Assembly (NCBI RefSeq): GCF_000337795.1
Contig: NZ_AOLP01000012.1
Coordinates: forward strand, 146,741 to 210,740
Direction: 5' to 3'
From: Haloferax denitrificans ATCC 35960
GTDB lineage: Archaea > Halobacteriota > Halobacteria > Halobacteriales > Haloferacaceae
DNA length: 64,000 nt
The notes beneath the pieces were generated by a model. The model made no database searches and was not told the DNA's origin. It saw only the letters and a list, made by a program, of their open reading frames with translations. Position 1 is the first letter of the stretch. Each line of letters opens with the position of its first letter. Positions 18,447 to 26,991 of this stretch are shown piece by piece. A program made the position numbers and the translations under genes.

Positions 18447-19103
18447 TCACTCCGCGAGCGCCGGGTCGTCGACGACGACGCCGTCGACGCCGTACTCCCG
18501 GAGTCGCCGAACTATCTCGCGGTCGGGAACCGTCCACGCGTTGACCTCGAAGCCGCGGTCGTGGGCCTCCTCGACCCGCGCCGACGAGAGGAGGTCGTAG
18601 TGCGGGTGGACGGCCGCGCAGTCGAGGTCGGAAGCGACCGACAGCGACTCCGCCCAGTCGGACGCGAAGAGGAACGCGACCGGGAGCGCGCTCGTCTCGC
18701 GCACCTCGCGGAGCGCCTCGGCGTCGAACGACGAGACGAGTATCTCGTTTCCCGCGTCGCCGACCACGGCCGCGAGGTCGTCTGCGAGGCCGCGTTCCTT
18801 CAGTTCGACGTTGACCGCGACGCGGGCGGGGAGGGCGTCGAACACCGCGGCGAGCGTCGGAACCGACTCCTCGGAGTCGCCGATTGTGAGTTCTTGGAGG
18901 TCCGCGAGGCTCGTCTCGGCGACGCGGCCGGCCGCGTCGGTCAGGCGGTCGAGCGTCTCGTCGTGGAAGACGACGAGTTCGCCGGAGCCACAGCGTCGGA
19001 CGTCGAGTTCGACCCAGTCGAGTCGCGTCGCGGCCGCGTCGAAGGCGGCGAGCGTGTTCTCGGGGGCGAGGGCGGGACAGCCGCGGTGACCGATGACGCG
19101 CAT
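18447..19103 (-). CDS. Glycerophosphodiester phosphodiesterase
   Basis: A 218-residue GDPD TIM-barrel protein that would hydrolyse glycerophosphodiesters from lipids to glycerol phosphate and an alcohol. Catalytic signatures are present: GHRGCPALAPENTLAAF at the start, WVELDVR with the metal-binding Glu and Asp, FHDETLDRLTDAAG with the second His, and FEVNAWTVPD near the end. No signal peptide, so it acts in the cytoplasm. Length is slightly below the family mean but complete. Confidence 0.9.
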   Translation of the reverse strand: MRVIGHRGCPALAPENTLAAFDAAATRLDWVELDVRRCGSGELVVFHDETLDRLTDAAGRVAETSLADLQELTIGDSEESVPTLAAVFDALPARVAVNVELKERGLADDLAAVVGDAGNEILVSSFDAEALREVRETSALPVAFLFASDWAESLSVASDLDCAAVHPHYDLLSSARVEEAHDRGFEVNAWTVPDREIVRRLREYGVDGVVVDDPALAE

Positions 19104-19190
19104 GTCGGTACGTCGCGGGAGGGCGGCCTAAACGCTTCCTCCGGACCGGTCGAAAGCGCTCGGGAGGGGTTCGTTCGGGTATAGTGTACT

Positions 19191-19229
19191 GGGGACCGAC
19201 GCGTGCGGGGCCACGCGCCCGCGGTCCCC
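19191..19229. other. Strong nested hairpin between rps17e and GDPD
   Basis: GGGGACCG (19191-19198) pairs with CGGTCCCC (19222-19229), and inside it GCGTG (19201-19205) pairs with CACGC (19212-19216). It is downstream of rps17e and upstream of the GDPD gene, both on the minus strand, so it may end the rps17e transcript, or belong to the GDPD leader. No promoter for a separate RNA is convincing. Confidence 0.35.
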
Positions 19230-19304
19230 GGCGCGCGGACCGGCGCGGCCGCTCCGCGCGGGCTGGAGAAGATGTGTTCGCAGAGAGAATCGACTGACTC
19301 GAAC

Positions 19305-19493
19305 TTACGCGCCCTGGCCGCCCTTCTTGCGCGTGATGTAGCCGGCGATGCGGTTGCGGACGCCCTTCGACTCGACCGTGGTCAGTTCCTCGACGCTGTC
19401 CTTGTTCGTCTCGAAGTCCGTGTTGAACGCCTGCGGGTATCGCTCCAGCAGGATGTTACCAAGCTGCTTGACGTACTTGGGCTTGATTGCCAT
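19305..19493 (-). CDS. rps17e: 30S ribosomal protein S17e
   Basis: A 62-residue archaeal S17e protein: MAIKPKYVKQLGNILLERYP opens the family domain and TTVESKGVRNRIAGYITRKK closes it. Length is typical for archaea. It binds the small ribosomal subunit. It is the last gene of a minus-strand cluster with cofD, a TIM-barrel protein, a CitG-like protein and DUF447; the gap to DUF447 is only 24 bases, so co-transcription is likely. Confidence 0.95.
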   Translation of the reverse strand: MAIKPKYVKQLGNILLERYPQAFNTDFETNKDSVEELTTVESKGVRNRIAGYITRKKGGQGA

Positions 19494-19517
19494 GTCGGAA
19501 GATTCCCCGGACGAACA

Positions 19518-20192
19518 CTAAAACGATTCGTTCCGTCTCGCGGCCGCCCGCTCGCGCCAGCCCGCCAACTCGTCGATTCGCGCGAACGCCTCGCGCTCTC
19601 TTTTCCCGCCGCATTTCTCGACCGTCTCGGCGAAGTAGTCGAGCCGGTCAAGCAGGTCGCCGGTGTCGAACACCGGCACGTCGAGGCGCGAGGCCGCCAC
19701 CGTCGCGTCGACGACCGCGCCGAAGCCGCGGTTGATGGTGAACGGCCGGGTCCGCTCGACCGCGGCGTCGACGGGTCGGAGTTCCCACGTCTCCCACTCG
19801 GTCCCGCCGTCCTCGCCGGACTCAACCGGCGCCGCCTCGACTTCGGCCCACGCGTCGGCCGAGTCGAGGACCGGCAACTCCCGCTCGTAGATGGTCATCG
19901 CGGCCTCGACGAACGCCCGCGGGTCGGAGACGAACTGGACGACGCCGCCGCCCTGCCGGTGGAAGTTCCGACGGGTCCGGGTGTTGCCCCACGTCGTCGC
20001 GGTCGCCAGCGGTGGCGACCCGGAGGACACGCCGGCGGGAGCGTCGCGGGTCTCCGGCGCGTGGACGCCGAGCGCCGCGAAGTTCCACCGGTCGTTCGGC
20101 CCGAGCGTGGCGACGACCGTCTCGGTGACGCCGCGGAGTTCGACGGGCCAGTCAACCGCGCTGTCGGGGCCGGATTCGCGCTCGTCGCTCAC
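19518..20192 (-). CDS. DUF447 family protein
   Basis: A 224-residue protein of the DUF447 family, which has a flavin-reductase-like split barrel (TETVVATLGPNDRWNFAALGVH, NTRTRRNFHRQGGGVVQFVSD). Family members in methanogens and methylotrophs lie near tetrahydromethanopterin biosynthesis genes, as I recall; the biochemical role is not established to my knowledge. Its start overlaps the stop of the CitG-like gene by four bases, and rps17e follows closely. Assignment to the family is by recognised sequence pattern. Confidence 0.8.
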   Translation of the reverse strand: MSDERESGPDSAVDWPVELRGVTETVVATLGPNDRWNFAALGVHAPETRDAPAGVSSGSPPLATATTWGNTRTRRNFHRQGGGVVQFVSDPRAFVEAAMTIYERELPVLDSADAWAEVEAAPVESGEDGGTEWETWELRPVDAAVERTRPFTINRGFGAVVDATVAASRLDVPVFDTGDLLDRLDYFAETVEKCGGKREREAFARIDELAGWRERAAARRNESF

Positions 20193-21049
20193 AGCGGGAC
20201 CCCCCGCTCCAGCGCGACGAACGTCGCCGCGCAGGCGATGTCGGCGGTCGTCCCGGGGTTGATTCCCTCGGCGACGAACGCCTCGGCCAGTTCCTCGGCC
20301 TCACTGAGGTCCGAAACGTCGGCCGCGCGGGCCATCACGTCGCGGGCGACGGCCTCGCCGTGATTCGTCGCCACGAGCGTATCGGGTTCCTCCGCGAGCA
20401 GGTCCAGAAACGCGCGAGCGACGCGGTCGGTGACGGGGCCGTCGTCGGCGAGGATGGTCTCGGCCGCGCGGAAGGTCCGGGCGAACCCGCCGGTCCACTC
20501 GCGGGCGTTGGCGTCGCGGTCGGCGCTCAGGTCCATCACGTCGGAGAGCGTGACTCCGCGGTCTCGGAGCGCGTCGGCCGCGTCGCCGCCGCGCCGAACG
20601 TCGAGGTCCGGGGCGTCCTCGGGCACGTCGCCGACGGCCACGTCGACGTGTTCGAACGCGCGGTAGAACCCGACCGCGTCGGCGACGGTGGTCGATTCGA
20701 CCACGTCGGTCGCGCCCGCGGGAGTGAGGTCGCGGTCGTCGTCCGCGGCGGCCCGGACGAGCGGCACGAGAAGCAGGAGACAGCCGAACTGCGTGTTTCC
20801 GCCGCCCTGTCGGCTCATCCCGGCGACCGCCTCCTCGAACGCCTCGCCGACCGGCGCGCCTGACTCGGCCAGTTCGAGACCGGCCGCGGAGCCGACAGCG
20901 CCGGTCAGGAAGTGTTCGAAGTGCAGGTCCGAGAGGTCGCGGCGGCGGTCGACGTTCCCCGGCTTGGGCGTGCCCGCGACTTCGAGCAAGAGCGCGAGTT
21001 CGGCGTGGCGCGCGGGGCCGAACCCGCGGTCGGAGACGGGCGCGACCAT
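20189..21049 (-). CDS. CitG-like triphosphoribosyl-dephospho-CoA synthase family protein
   Basis: A 286-residue protein of the CitG/MdcB family. Visible are the start LALLLEVAGTPKPGNVDRRRDLSDLHFEHF split over residues 17-47 (family signature KPGNVDR) and the C-terminal GINPGTTADIACAATF. In bacteria the family makes the citrate/malonate lyase prosthetic-group precursor, but no lyase is seen here, so another ATP- or phosphoribosyl-linked cofactor step is likely. It overlaps both neighbours (TGATG with the TIM-barrel gene, ATGA with DUF447), so it belongs to one operon. Confidence 0.82.
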   Translation of the reverse strand: MVAPVSDRGFGPARHAELALLLEVAGTPKPGNVDRRRDLSDLHFEHFLTGAVGSAAGLELAESGAPVGEAFEEAVAGMSRQGGGNTQFGCLLLLVPLVRAAADDDRDLTPAGATDVVESTTVADAVGFYRAFEHVDVAVGDVPEDAPDLDVRRGGDAADALRDRGVTLSDVMDLSADRDANAREWTGGFARTFRAAETILADDGPVTDRVARAFLDLLAEEPDTLVATNHGEAVARDVMARAADVSDLSEAEELAEAFVAEGINPGTTADIACAATFVALERGVPL

Positions 21050-21840
21050 CAGGCGGACACCCCGCTCTCGTCGCCCGACTCGGCGGCGTCTTCGCGCCCG
21101 GCGAACCAGTCGTCCACGGCGGTTCGGACCCGACGGAGGACCGTCTGATTGTCACTCGGCCGCCCGACGCTCACGGCGTCGGCCCCGTAGTCGAGGTACT
21201 CGGTCGCCGTCTCGCGGTCGCGGACGCCGTTGTTGGCGACGAGAAAGAGGTCGGGCGCGGCGGCGGCCACGTCGGCAATCACGGCCTCGGAGTCCATCGC
21301 GTCGACGTGGAGCCAGTCGGCCCCCGCGTCGGCGAGCGTGACCGCGAGGCTCGGGAGGGCAACGCCGTCGATTTCGGCGCGGACTTTCGCGCCGACCGGC
21401 GCGTCCGACTCGGCGGCCGCGGCGACGTACGCGGCCAGCCGGTCGGAATCGCGCAGGAGCGTCTCGCCACAGCCGACGGCGCAGAGTTCGTCCTGTCGGC
21501 AGTGGGCGTTTATCTCCACGCCAGCGCCGCGGTCGGCGCAGACGGCGGCGACCTCTCGAATCGGGTCGGCCGCGGTCGCTCTGACGTTGACGGCGACGAA
21601 GCGGTCTTCGCCGTCGAATCCGGCGAGGGCGTCGAGTTGGTCGGAAACGAAGGCGACCGGGTCGTCGGCGAGGAACTCCGAGCGCCCGCGGGCGACGAGG
21701 TCGCTGGCCGCCGCCTGCGAGGGCTCGTCGAGGGCGACGCCGCCGAGGAACGCCGCGCCGACGTGGGGGGCCGCGCCCTCGGCCCACGCGGCGTCCGACT
21801 CGCCGCTGAGGCTCGAAACGGCGACTCGCGGTTCGAACAT
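21049..21840 (-). CDS. Dus/NifR3-like TIM-barrel protein
   Basis: A 263-residue TIM barrel related to tRNA-dihydrouridine synthases. It starts [20 protein letters not shown] and has NAHCRQDELCAVGCGETLLR (with a cysteine pair), VGAKVRAEIDGVALP and LVANNGVRDRETATEYL. It lacks the long RNA-binding C terminus of true Dus proteins, so tRNA modification is doubtful. Similar NifR3-like domains occur in methanogen marker proteins. The ATG overlaps the cofD stop by one base (TGATG). It probably binds FMN, but its substrate is unknown. Confidence 0.75.
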   Translation of the reverse strand: MFEPRVAVSSLSGESDAAWAEGAAPHVGAAFLGGVALDEPSQAAASDLVARGRSEFLADDPVAFVSDQLDALAGFDGEDRFVAVNVRATAADPIREVAAVCADRGAGVEINAHCRQDELCAVGCGETLLRDSDRLAAYVAAAAESDAPVGAKVRAEIDGVALPSLAVTLADAGADWLHVDAMDSEAVIADVAAAAPDLFLVANNGVRDRETATEYLDYGADAVSVGRPSDNQTVLRRVRTAVDDWFAGREDAAESGDESGVSA

Positions 21841-22832
21841 CACGACACCTCGCTGAGCGCCTCGGAAACGGCGCGAGCGACGCGTTCGGCGTCGTCGGGA
21901 CCGTCGATTCGCGTGTCGGTTCTGACGACCGGCCGGTCGAGGTCGGTGCCGTCGGCCGCGTCGAGGACGAACGCGTCGGCGAAGGGGTAGGCCTCGGCGA
22001 CGCCCGCGGTCGAGGGGTCGTAGCCGACGCCTTCCATGAGGTCGGCGGCCGGCCCGGAGAACGCGGTGTCCTCCACGAACGGCGAGACGGCGACGACCGG
22101 CGTGTCCGCGAGGGCGTCCGCGAAGCCGTCGATGGCGAGCATCGGCCCGATGCTCGTGACGGGGTTCGAGGGGCCGACGACGACGGGGTCCGCGAGGGCG
22201 TCGGCGACTTCGTCGGTGACTGCGGCGTCGTCGGCCCCGCGGAACTCCACGTCGCGGACGGCGGGGTCGGCGCGGCGGTGGACCCAGTACTCCTGGAAGT
22301 GCATCGTCCCTTCGTCGGTGTGAATCAGCGTCGCCACGGGGTCGTCGCTCATCGGGAGGAGTGACACGTCGAGGTCGAAGGCGTCGGCGAGCGTCCGGGT
22401 GACCTCGGTGAGCGAGTTCCCCTCGTCGAGAAGCGAGGTGCGGGTGATGTGGACCGCGCGGTCGCGGTCGCCGATTTCCATGAACTCCGCGACGCCGGAG
22501 AAGCGCCGCCAGCGGGCGATGTCGCGGCCGGCGGTCTGGGCCGACTCGGGGAGGTAGCGCGGGCCGGATTCGAGGCCGGCCGCGTCGGCGAGGCGGTGGA
22601 GTTCGTCGTCGGTCGCGGTGGTGTCGTCGGCGATTCCCCACCAGCGGTCGGTGTCGAGGACGCCGCCGCCGGCGAAGAGGACGGTGTCCACGTCGGGACA
22701 GACGAGGTGGCCGCCGAGTTCCACGTCGTCGCCGGTGTTGGCGACGACGGTCGTCTCGTCGGGGTCGAACACCCCGGCGGCCCCGTCAAGGAGTTTGGGG
22801 GTGCCCGTACCCCCGGCGAGGAAGGTAACCAT
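21840..22832 (-). CDS. cofD: 2-phospho-L-lactate transferase
   Basis: Joins Fo to the lactyl/enolpyruvyl phosphate moiety, making coenzyme F420-0 or its dehydro form. The 330 residues have the N-terminal [14 protein letters not shown], the binding motif [19 protein letters not shown] and [12 protein letters not shown], then [15 protein letters not shown], all typical of CofD. Haloarchaea use F420. It is the first gene of the cluster ending in rps17e; the start at 22832 is the only good ATG. Confidence 0.94.
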   Translation of the reverse strand: MVTFLAGGTGTPKLLDGAAGVFDPDETTVVANTGDDVELGGHLVCPDVDTVLFAGGGVLDTDRWWGIADDTTATDDELHRLADAAGLESGPRYLPESAQTAGRDIARWRRFSGVAEFMEIGDRDRAVHITRTSLLDEGNSLTEVTRTLADAFDLDVSLLPMSDDPVATLIHTDEGTMHFQEYWVHRRADPAVRDVEFRGADDAAVTDEVADALADPVVVGPSNPVTSIGPMLAIDGFADALADTPVVAVSPFVEDTAFSGPAADLMEGVGYDPSTAGVAEAYPFADAFVLDAADGTDLDRPVVRTDTRIDGPDDAERVARAVSEALSEVS

Positions 22833-22946
22833 GGTGCGCCGTACGGCGAGTGCCCGTTTGAAAGTTCCTTCACCGGAGACGCCGGCCGGTCGCGGGCCGC
22901 GCGGGCCGCGCGGTCGAGACGGCCGTGTAGACCGACGAAGCTCCCG

Positions 22947-23069
22947 TCAGGGACCGCCGCGGTAGGCCACCGACACGTCGAACTCCGAGGGCATCACCTG
23001 TCCGGCGACCGCCTTCCTGACGAAGTAGCCTGAGAAGCCGGTTATCAGCGCCGCACCGAGGCCGGACAT
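22947..23069 (-). CDS. Small membrane peptide, 40 aa
   Basis: Reads MSGLGAALITGFSGYFVRKA, then VAGQVMPSEFDVSVAYRGGP. The N-terminal part is a short hydrophobic helix. It overlaps the next gene upstream (23045-23200) by 25 bases in another frame. No family is recognised. It may be coupled to that gene or be chance; coding evidence is only its position and composition. Confidence 0.35.
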   Translation of the reverse strand: MSGLGAALITGFSGYFVRKAVAGQVMPSEFDVSVAYRGGP

Positions 23070-23200
23070 GACGCGCGTCCGGCGGCCACGCCGGTCAGGG
23101 CGCTCATGGCGGCCCAGTAGCCCGCGAAAATCACGGACAGGCACGCGAGACCGAGGAGGGCGTAGCCGAGTACGTTTCTGAGCGCCGACCGGGGATTCAT
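23045..23200 (-). CDS. Small membrane protein, 51 aa
   Basis: Reads MNPRSALRNVLGYALLGLAC, continuing through LSVIFAGYWAAMSALTGVAA to a basic tail RASCPASVRR. One or two transmembrane helices. No recognised family. The overlap with the downstream 40-residue frame could mean either two coupled small proteins or one gene broken by a frameshift. Confidence 0.4.
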   Translation of the reverse strand: MNPRSALRNVLGYALLGLACLSVIFAGYWAAMSALTGVAAGRASCPASVRR

Positions 23201-23325
23201 GGGCGCGTATCGTCGCCCCCGCGTGAAACGGTTTGTGGGCGGTCGAACGGGAGTCGGCCCGCCTATCGCGCCCCCGCGACGAACCGAATGCTCGGCTATT
23301 TGACTCCTCTCGTGTAACACCCGCC

Positions 23326-24498
23326 ATGACCGCCGTCAAGGACAGCGTCCACGACTACATCTCCCTCGACCCCGTGGCCGCCGAACTGGTCGACACGCCC
23401 GCGTTCCAGCGGCTTCGACACATCAAACAGCTCTCGACGGTCCGGCTCGTCTACCCCTCCGCGAGCCACACGCGATTCGAACACAGCCTCGGCGTCTACC
23501 ACCTCGCCTCCCGCGCCCTCTCGCACCTCGGCGTCGACGGCGACCGCGCCGCCCACGTCCGCGCCGCCGCGCTCCTCCACGACATCGGCCACGGCCCCTA
23601 CGGCCACCAGACCGAAGAGCTCATCCGCCGGCGCACCGGCCGCGACCACGACGAGATTCACCACCTGCTCGACGGGACCGAAGTCGGCGCGGTCCTGACC
23701 GACCACGGCCTCGACCCGGACCGCGTCGCCGACATGGTCGACGGTGCGGGGGGCCTCGGGCAGTTAGTCTCGGGTGAGTTGGACGTTGACCGGATGGATT
23801 ACCTCGTTCGCGACGCCCACCACACCGGCGTCCCCTACGGAACCATCGACCACGGCCGCCTCGTCCGCGAACTCCGGTATCGGGACGGCGAACTCGTGTT
23901 GGCTGAGGGGAACGTCCAGACCGCCGAATCACTGCTTCTCGCGCGGGCGCTGATGAACGCGACCGTCTACCGCCACCACGTCTCCCGCATCGCGGGCGCG
24001 ATGCTCGAACGCGCCTCCGAGCGCCTCGTCGACGACGGCGTGCCAATCGAGGAGTTCGTCCGGATGGCCGACCACGACCTGCTCGTCGCCCTCGGCGAGC
24101 GCGTGCCCGACCTCGGCCGTCGCATCGAGCGCCGCGACCTGTACAAGCGGGCCGTCTGGGCCCCCATCGACGCCGTGCCGACCGACGTGGTCGAACTCGA
24201 CTACGAGGCGACGCGGGCGGCCGAGCGGGAGGTCGCCGACGCCGCCGACGTGTCGCCCGAGTCGGTCATCGTGGACGCGCCGTCGCGGCCGCGAATCAAG
24301 GAGTCCCGGTCGCGCGTCGTCGTCAACGGCGTCGTCCGACGGCTCGAAGACGCCTCGGAACTCGTGGGCGCGCTCCGGTCGACTGAGCGGACGCAGTGGC
24401 GACTCGGCGTCTACGCGCCCGAGGCGGTCCGCGACGAGGTGGCCGCGGCCGCCGTGGACGTGCTCGGGCTTCCCGTGCGCGTGACGACGCCGGTCTGA
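23326..24498 (+). CDS. HD-superfamily phosphohydrolase, paralogue 1
   Basis: A 390-residue protein of the HD phosphohydrolase group that includes dNTPases and SAMHD1. The metal site is visible: RFEHSLGVYHLASRAL (His53), LLHDIGHGPYGHQTE (His85-Asp86), and SGELDVDRMDYLVRDAHHTG with the last Asp. Such enzymes hydrolyse dNTPs or related phosphates; the substrate here is not known. The ATG at 23326 is about 28 bases after a CTATTTG TATA-like element. A close paralogue follows directly. Confidence 0.88.
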   Translation: MTAVKDSVHDYISLDPVAAELVDTPAFQRLRHIKQLSTVRLVYPSASHTRFEHSLGVYHLASRALSHLGVDGDRAAHVRAAALLHDIGHGPYGHQTEELIRRRTGRDHDEIHHLLDGTEVGAVLTDHGLDPDRVADMVDGAGGLGQLVSGELDVDRMDYLVRDAHHTGVPYGTIDHGRLVRELRYRDGELVLAEGNVQTAESLLLARALMNATVYRHHVSRIAGAMLERASERLVDDGVPIEEFVRMADHDLLVALGERVPDLGRRIERRDLYKRAVWAPIDAVPTDVVELDYEATRAAEREVADAADVSPESVIVDAPSRPRIKESRSRVVVNGVVRRLEDASELVGALRSTERTQWRLGVYAPEAVRDEVAAAAVDVLGLPVRVTTPV

Positions 24499-24567
24499 AT
24501 CGCGTGGAGAGTCGGCGAGACACGGCCGTCCGACCCTTTTTCACCGATGGCGGTCGACTCACCCACC

Positions 24568-25791
24568 ATGACGACCATCAAGGACAGCGTCCACGACCAC
24601 ATCGAGGTCGAGGGCGCGGCCGAAGCCCTCCTCGATACGCCGGAGATGCAGCGACTCCGGCACATCAAGCAGTTGGGAACCGTCCAGCTGGTCTACCCCT
24701 CCGCGAACCACACGCGGTTCGAACACAGCCTCGGCGTCTACCACCTCGCCTCCCGCGCTCTCTCCCACCTCGGCATCGAGGGTGACGCCGCCGCCCACGT
24801 CGAGGCCGCGGCGCTCCTCCACGACGTGGGCCACGGTCCCTACAGCCACAACATCGAGGACGTTACCCACCGCCACACCGGCAAGTACCACGACGACGTG
24901 GAGGGACTCGTCGCCCGCGGAACCGTCGGCGAGACGCTGGAGGCCGAGGGGTTAGACCCCGAGCGCGTGGCCGCCTTGGTCGAGGGCGACGGCGAGTTCG
25001 GCCAACTCGTCTCCGGGGAGTTGGACGTCGACCGGATGGACTACCTCGTCCGCGACGCCCACCACACCGGCGTCCCCTACGGAACCATCGACCACGAGCG
25101 CCTGATTCGGGAACTGACGTTCGTCGACGGCGAGTTGGTCCTCGCGGAGGGGAACGTCCAGACGGCCGAGTCCCTGCTTCTCGCCCGCGCGCTCATGAAC
25201 CCGACCGTCTACCAGCACCACGTCGCGCGCATCTCGAAGGCGATGCTCCGGCGCGCGTCGGAGCGACTGCTCGACGAGCCCGACATCGACGCCGAGGAGC
25301 TCCGCCGGATGGACGACCCCGACCTGCTCGTCGCGCTCCGTCTCACCGACTCGACGAAGGGGTTCGCCGAGCGACTGGCCACCCGCGACCTCTACAAGCG
25401 GGCCGTCTGGGCGGAGTTGCCGAACGTCCCCGACTCGATTATCGACGCCGAACACGACGCGCTCGCGGCGTTCGAGCGGGACATCGCCGACGCCGCCGAC
25501 GTGTCGCCCGAGTCGGTCATCCTCGACGTGCCCTCGCGCCCGTCGATGACCGAGTCGTCGTCGCGGGTGATGGTCAACGGCGAGATTCGGCAGTTGGAGC
25601 GGGAGTCGCCGCTCGTGCAGGCGCTCCGGACCGCACAGGAACAGCAGTGGCGACTCGGCGTCTACGCCCCGCGCGAGGAGACAGAGCGCGTCGGCCGCGC
25701 GGCCGCCGACGTGCTCGGCCTCGACGTCGATGGCGCGCTCGTCGCCGAGGTCAGAAGCGGCCTCAACGCGACGCTCGACGAGTTCGAGTAG
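24568..25791 (+). CDS. HD-superfamily phosphohydrolase, paralogue 2
   Basis: A 407-residue paralogue of the preceding gene with the same blocks: RFEHSLGVYHLASRALSHLG, LLHDVGHGPYSHNIED and SGELDVDRMDYLVRDAHHTG, plus the shared NVQTAESLLLARALMN. The long shared stretches suggest a relatively recent tandem duplication, but the middle and C-terminal parts differ. The ATG at 24568 is preferred to one at 24547 because CCCTTTTTC lies about 27-30 bases upstream. All metal-binding residues are kept, so both copies should be active. Confidence 0.88.
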   Translation: MTTIKDSVHDHIEVEGAAEALLDTPEMQRLRHIKQLGTVQLVYPSANHTRFEHSLGVYHLASRALSHLGIEGDAAAHVEAAALLHDVGHGPYSHNIEDVTHRHTGKYHDDVEGLVARGTVGETLEAEGLDPERVAALVEGDGEFGQLVSGELDVDRMDYLVRDAHHTGVPYGTIDHERLIRELTFVDGELVLAEGNVQTAESLLLARALMNPTVYQHHVARISKAMLRRASERLLDEPDIDAEELRRMDDPDLLVALRLTDSTKGFAERLATRDLYKRAVWAELPNVPDSIIDAEHDALAAFERDIADAADVSPESVILDVPSRPSMTESSSRVMVNGEIRQLERESPLVQALRTAQEQQWRLGVYAPREETERVGRAAADVLGLDVDGALVAEVRSGLNATLDEFE

Positions 25792-25843
25792 CCGCCGTCC
25801 CGAGACGGGAGGTTCAAGCACCGCCGAGACGCAGTCGAGAGCG

Positions 25844-26857
25844 ATGCAACTCGAGGGTACGATACTCCGCGGCCGCGACTTCGACCCGGTCGAGGGGCGC
25901 GTCGTCGTCGAAGACGGCACGATAACCGCAATCGAGGAGACGGCGACCGATTCGACGGACATCGTCCTGCCTGCGTTCGTCAACGCCCACACCCACCTCG
26001 GCGACTCCATCGCCAAGGAGGCCGGCGAGGGGCTGTCGCTCGACGACCTCGTCGCGCCGCCAGACGGGCTGAAACACCGGCTCCTCCGCGCGGCCAGCAC
26101 CGAGGAGAAAGCCGCCGCGATGCATCGGTCGCTCCGGATGATGGAAGCCGGCGGGACGGCGGCCTGTCTGGAGTTCCGCGAGGGCGGCGTCGAGGGCGTC
26201 GACGTCATCCGGCGGGCGCTCGACGGCCGCGACATCGAGGCGGTCGTCCTCGGGCGCGAGACGGCGGACGCGATGGAAATCGCCGACGGGTTCGGTGCGT
26301 CGGGCGCGCGGGACGGCGAGTTCGGCGCGCTCCGGAACGCGACCGCGGCCGCCGGAAAGCTGTTCGGCATCCACGCGGGCGAGCGCGACGCCCACGACAT
26401 CAACGCCGCGTTGGACCTCGAACCGGACTTCCTCGTCCACATGGTCCACCCCGAGGCGCTCCACCTCGAACGCGTCGAGGACAGCGAGATTCCCGTCGTC
26501 ATCTGCCCGCGGTCGAACCTCGTCACCGACGCGGGCGTCGCGCCGATTCGCGAACTGGTCGACCGCACCACCGTCGCGCTCGGCACGGACAACGTGATGC
26601 TCAACAGCCCCTCGATGTTCCGCGAGATGGAGTTCACTTCCAAGCTGGCGGACGTGTCGGCCGCCGAAGTCCTCCGCATGGCGACCGTCAACGGGGCCGA
26701 CATCGCCGGGCTGAACTACGGCCTCGTCGAGGAGGGCCGCGACGCCAAGCTTCTGGTCCTCGACGGCGACACGGACAACCTCGCGGGCGTCGAGGACGTG
26801 GTCCGCGCCGTCGTCCGCCGGGCCGGACAGGCGGACGTGAAAGACGTGTACCTCTGA
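25844..26857 (+). CDS. Amidohydrolase / chlorohydrolase-type deaminase
   Basis: A 337-residue metal-dependent hydrolase of the amidohydrolase superfamily (ATZ/TRZ/cytosine deaminase-like group). Seen are LPAFVNAHTHLGDS with the first metal-binding HxH, GIHAGERDAHDINAAL (third His), LVHMVHPEAL (fourth His) and ALGTDNVMLNSPSMFREM with the catalytic Asp. It probably deaminates or hydrolyses a small ring compound or an amide; the substrate cannot be told. Starts 52 bases after the second HD gene. Confidence 0.85.
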   Translation: MQLEGTILRGRDFDPVEGRVVVEDGTITAIEETATDSTDIVLPAFVNAHTHLGDSIAKEAGEGLSLDDLVAPPDGLKHRLLRAASTEEKAAAMHRSLRMMEAGGTAACLEFREGGVEGVDVIRRALDGRDIEAVVLGRETADAMEIADGFGASGARDGEFGALRNATAAAGKLFGIHAGERDAHDINAALDLEPDFLVHMVHPEALHLERVEDSEIPVVICPRSNLVTDAGVAPIRELVDRTTVALGTDNVMLNSPSMFREMEFTSKLADVSAAEVLRMATVNGADIAGLNYGLVEEGRDAKLLVLDGDTDNLAGVEDVVRAVVRRAGQADVKDVYL

Positions 26858-26991
26858 GTTCGGGCGACTCCCCGCTTCCTGAATCCGCCCCCGACGAGTC
26901 GGAGAACGCTCACGAACGCCGACCTATTCTCGCAGTACTCCTCCCGTAGCAAAGGGTTATTACCGACCCCGAGAATATGTTATCAAGTGTC

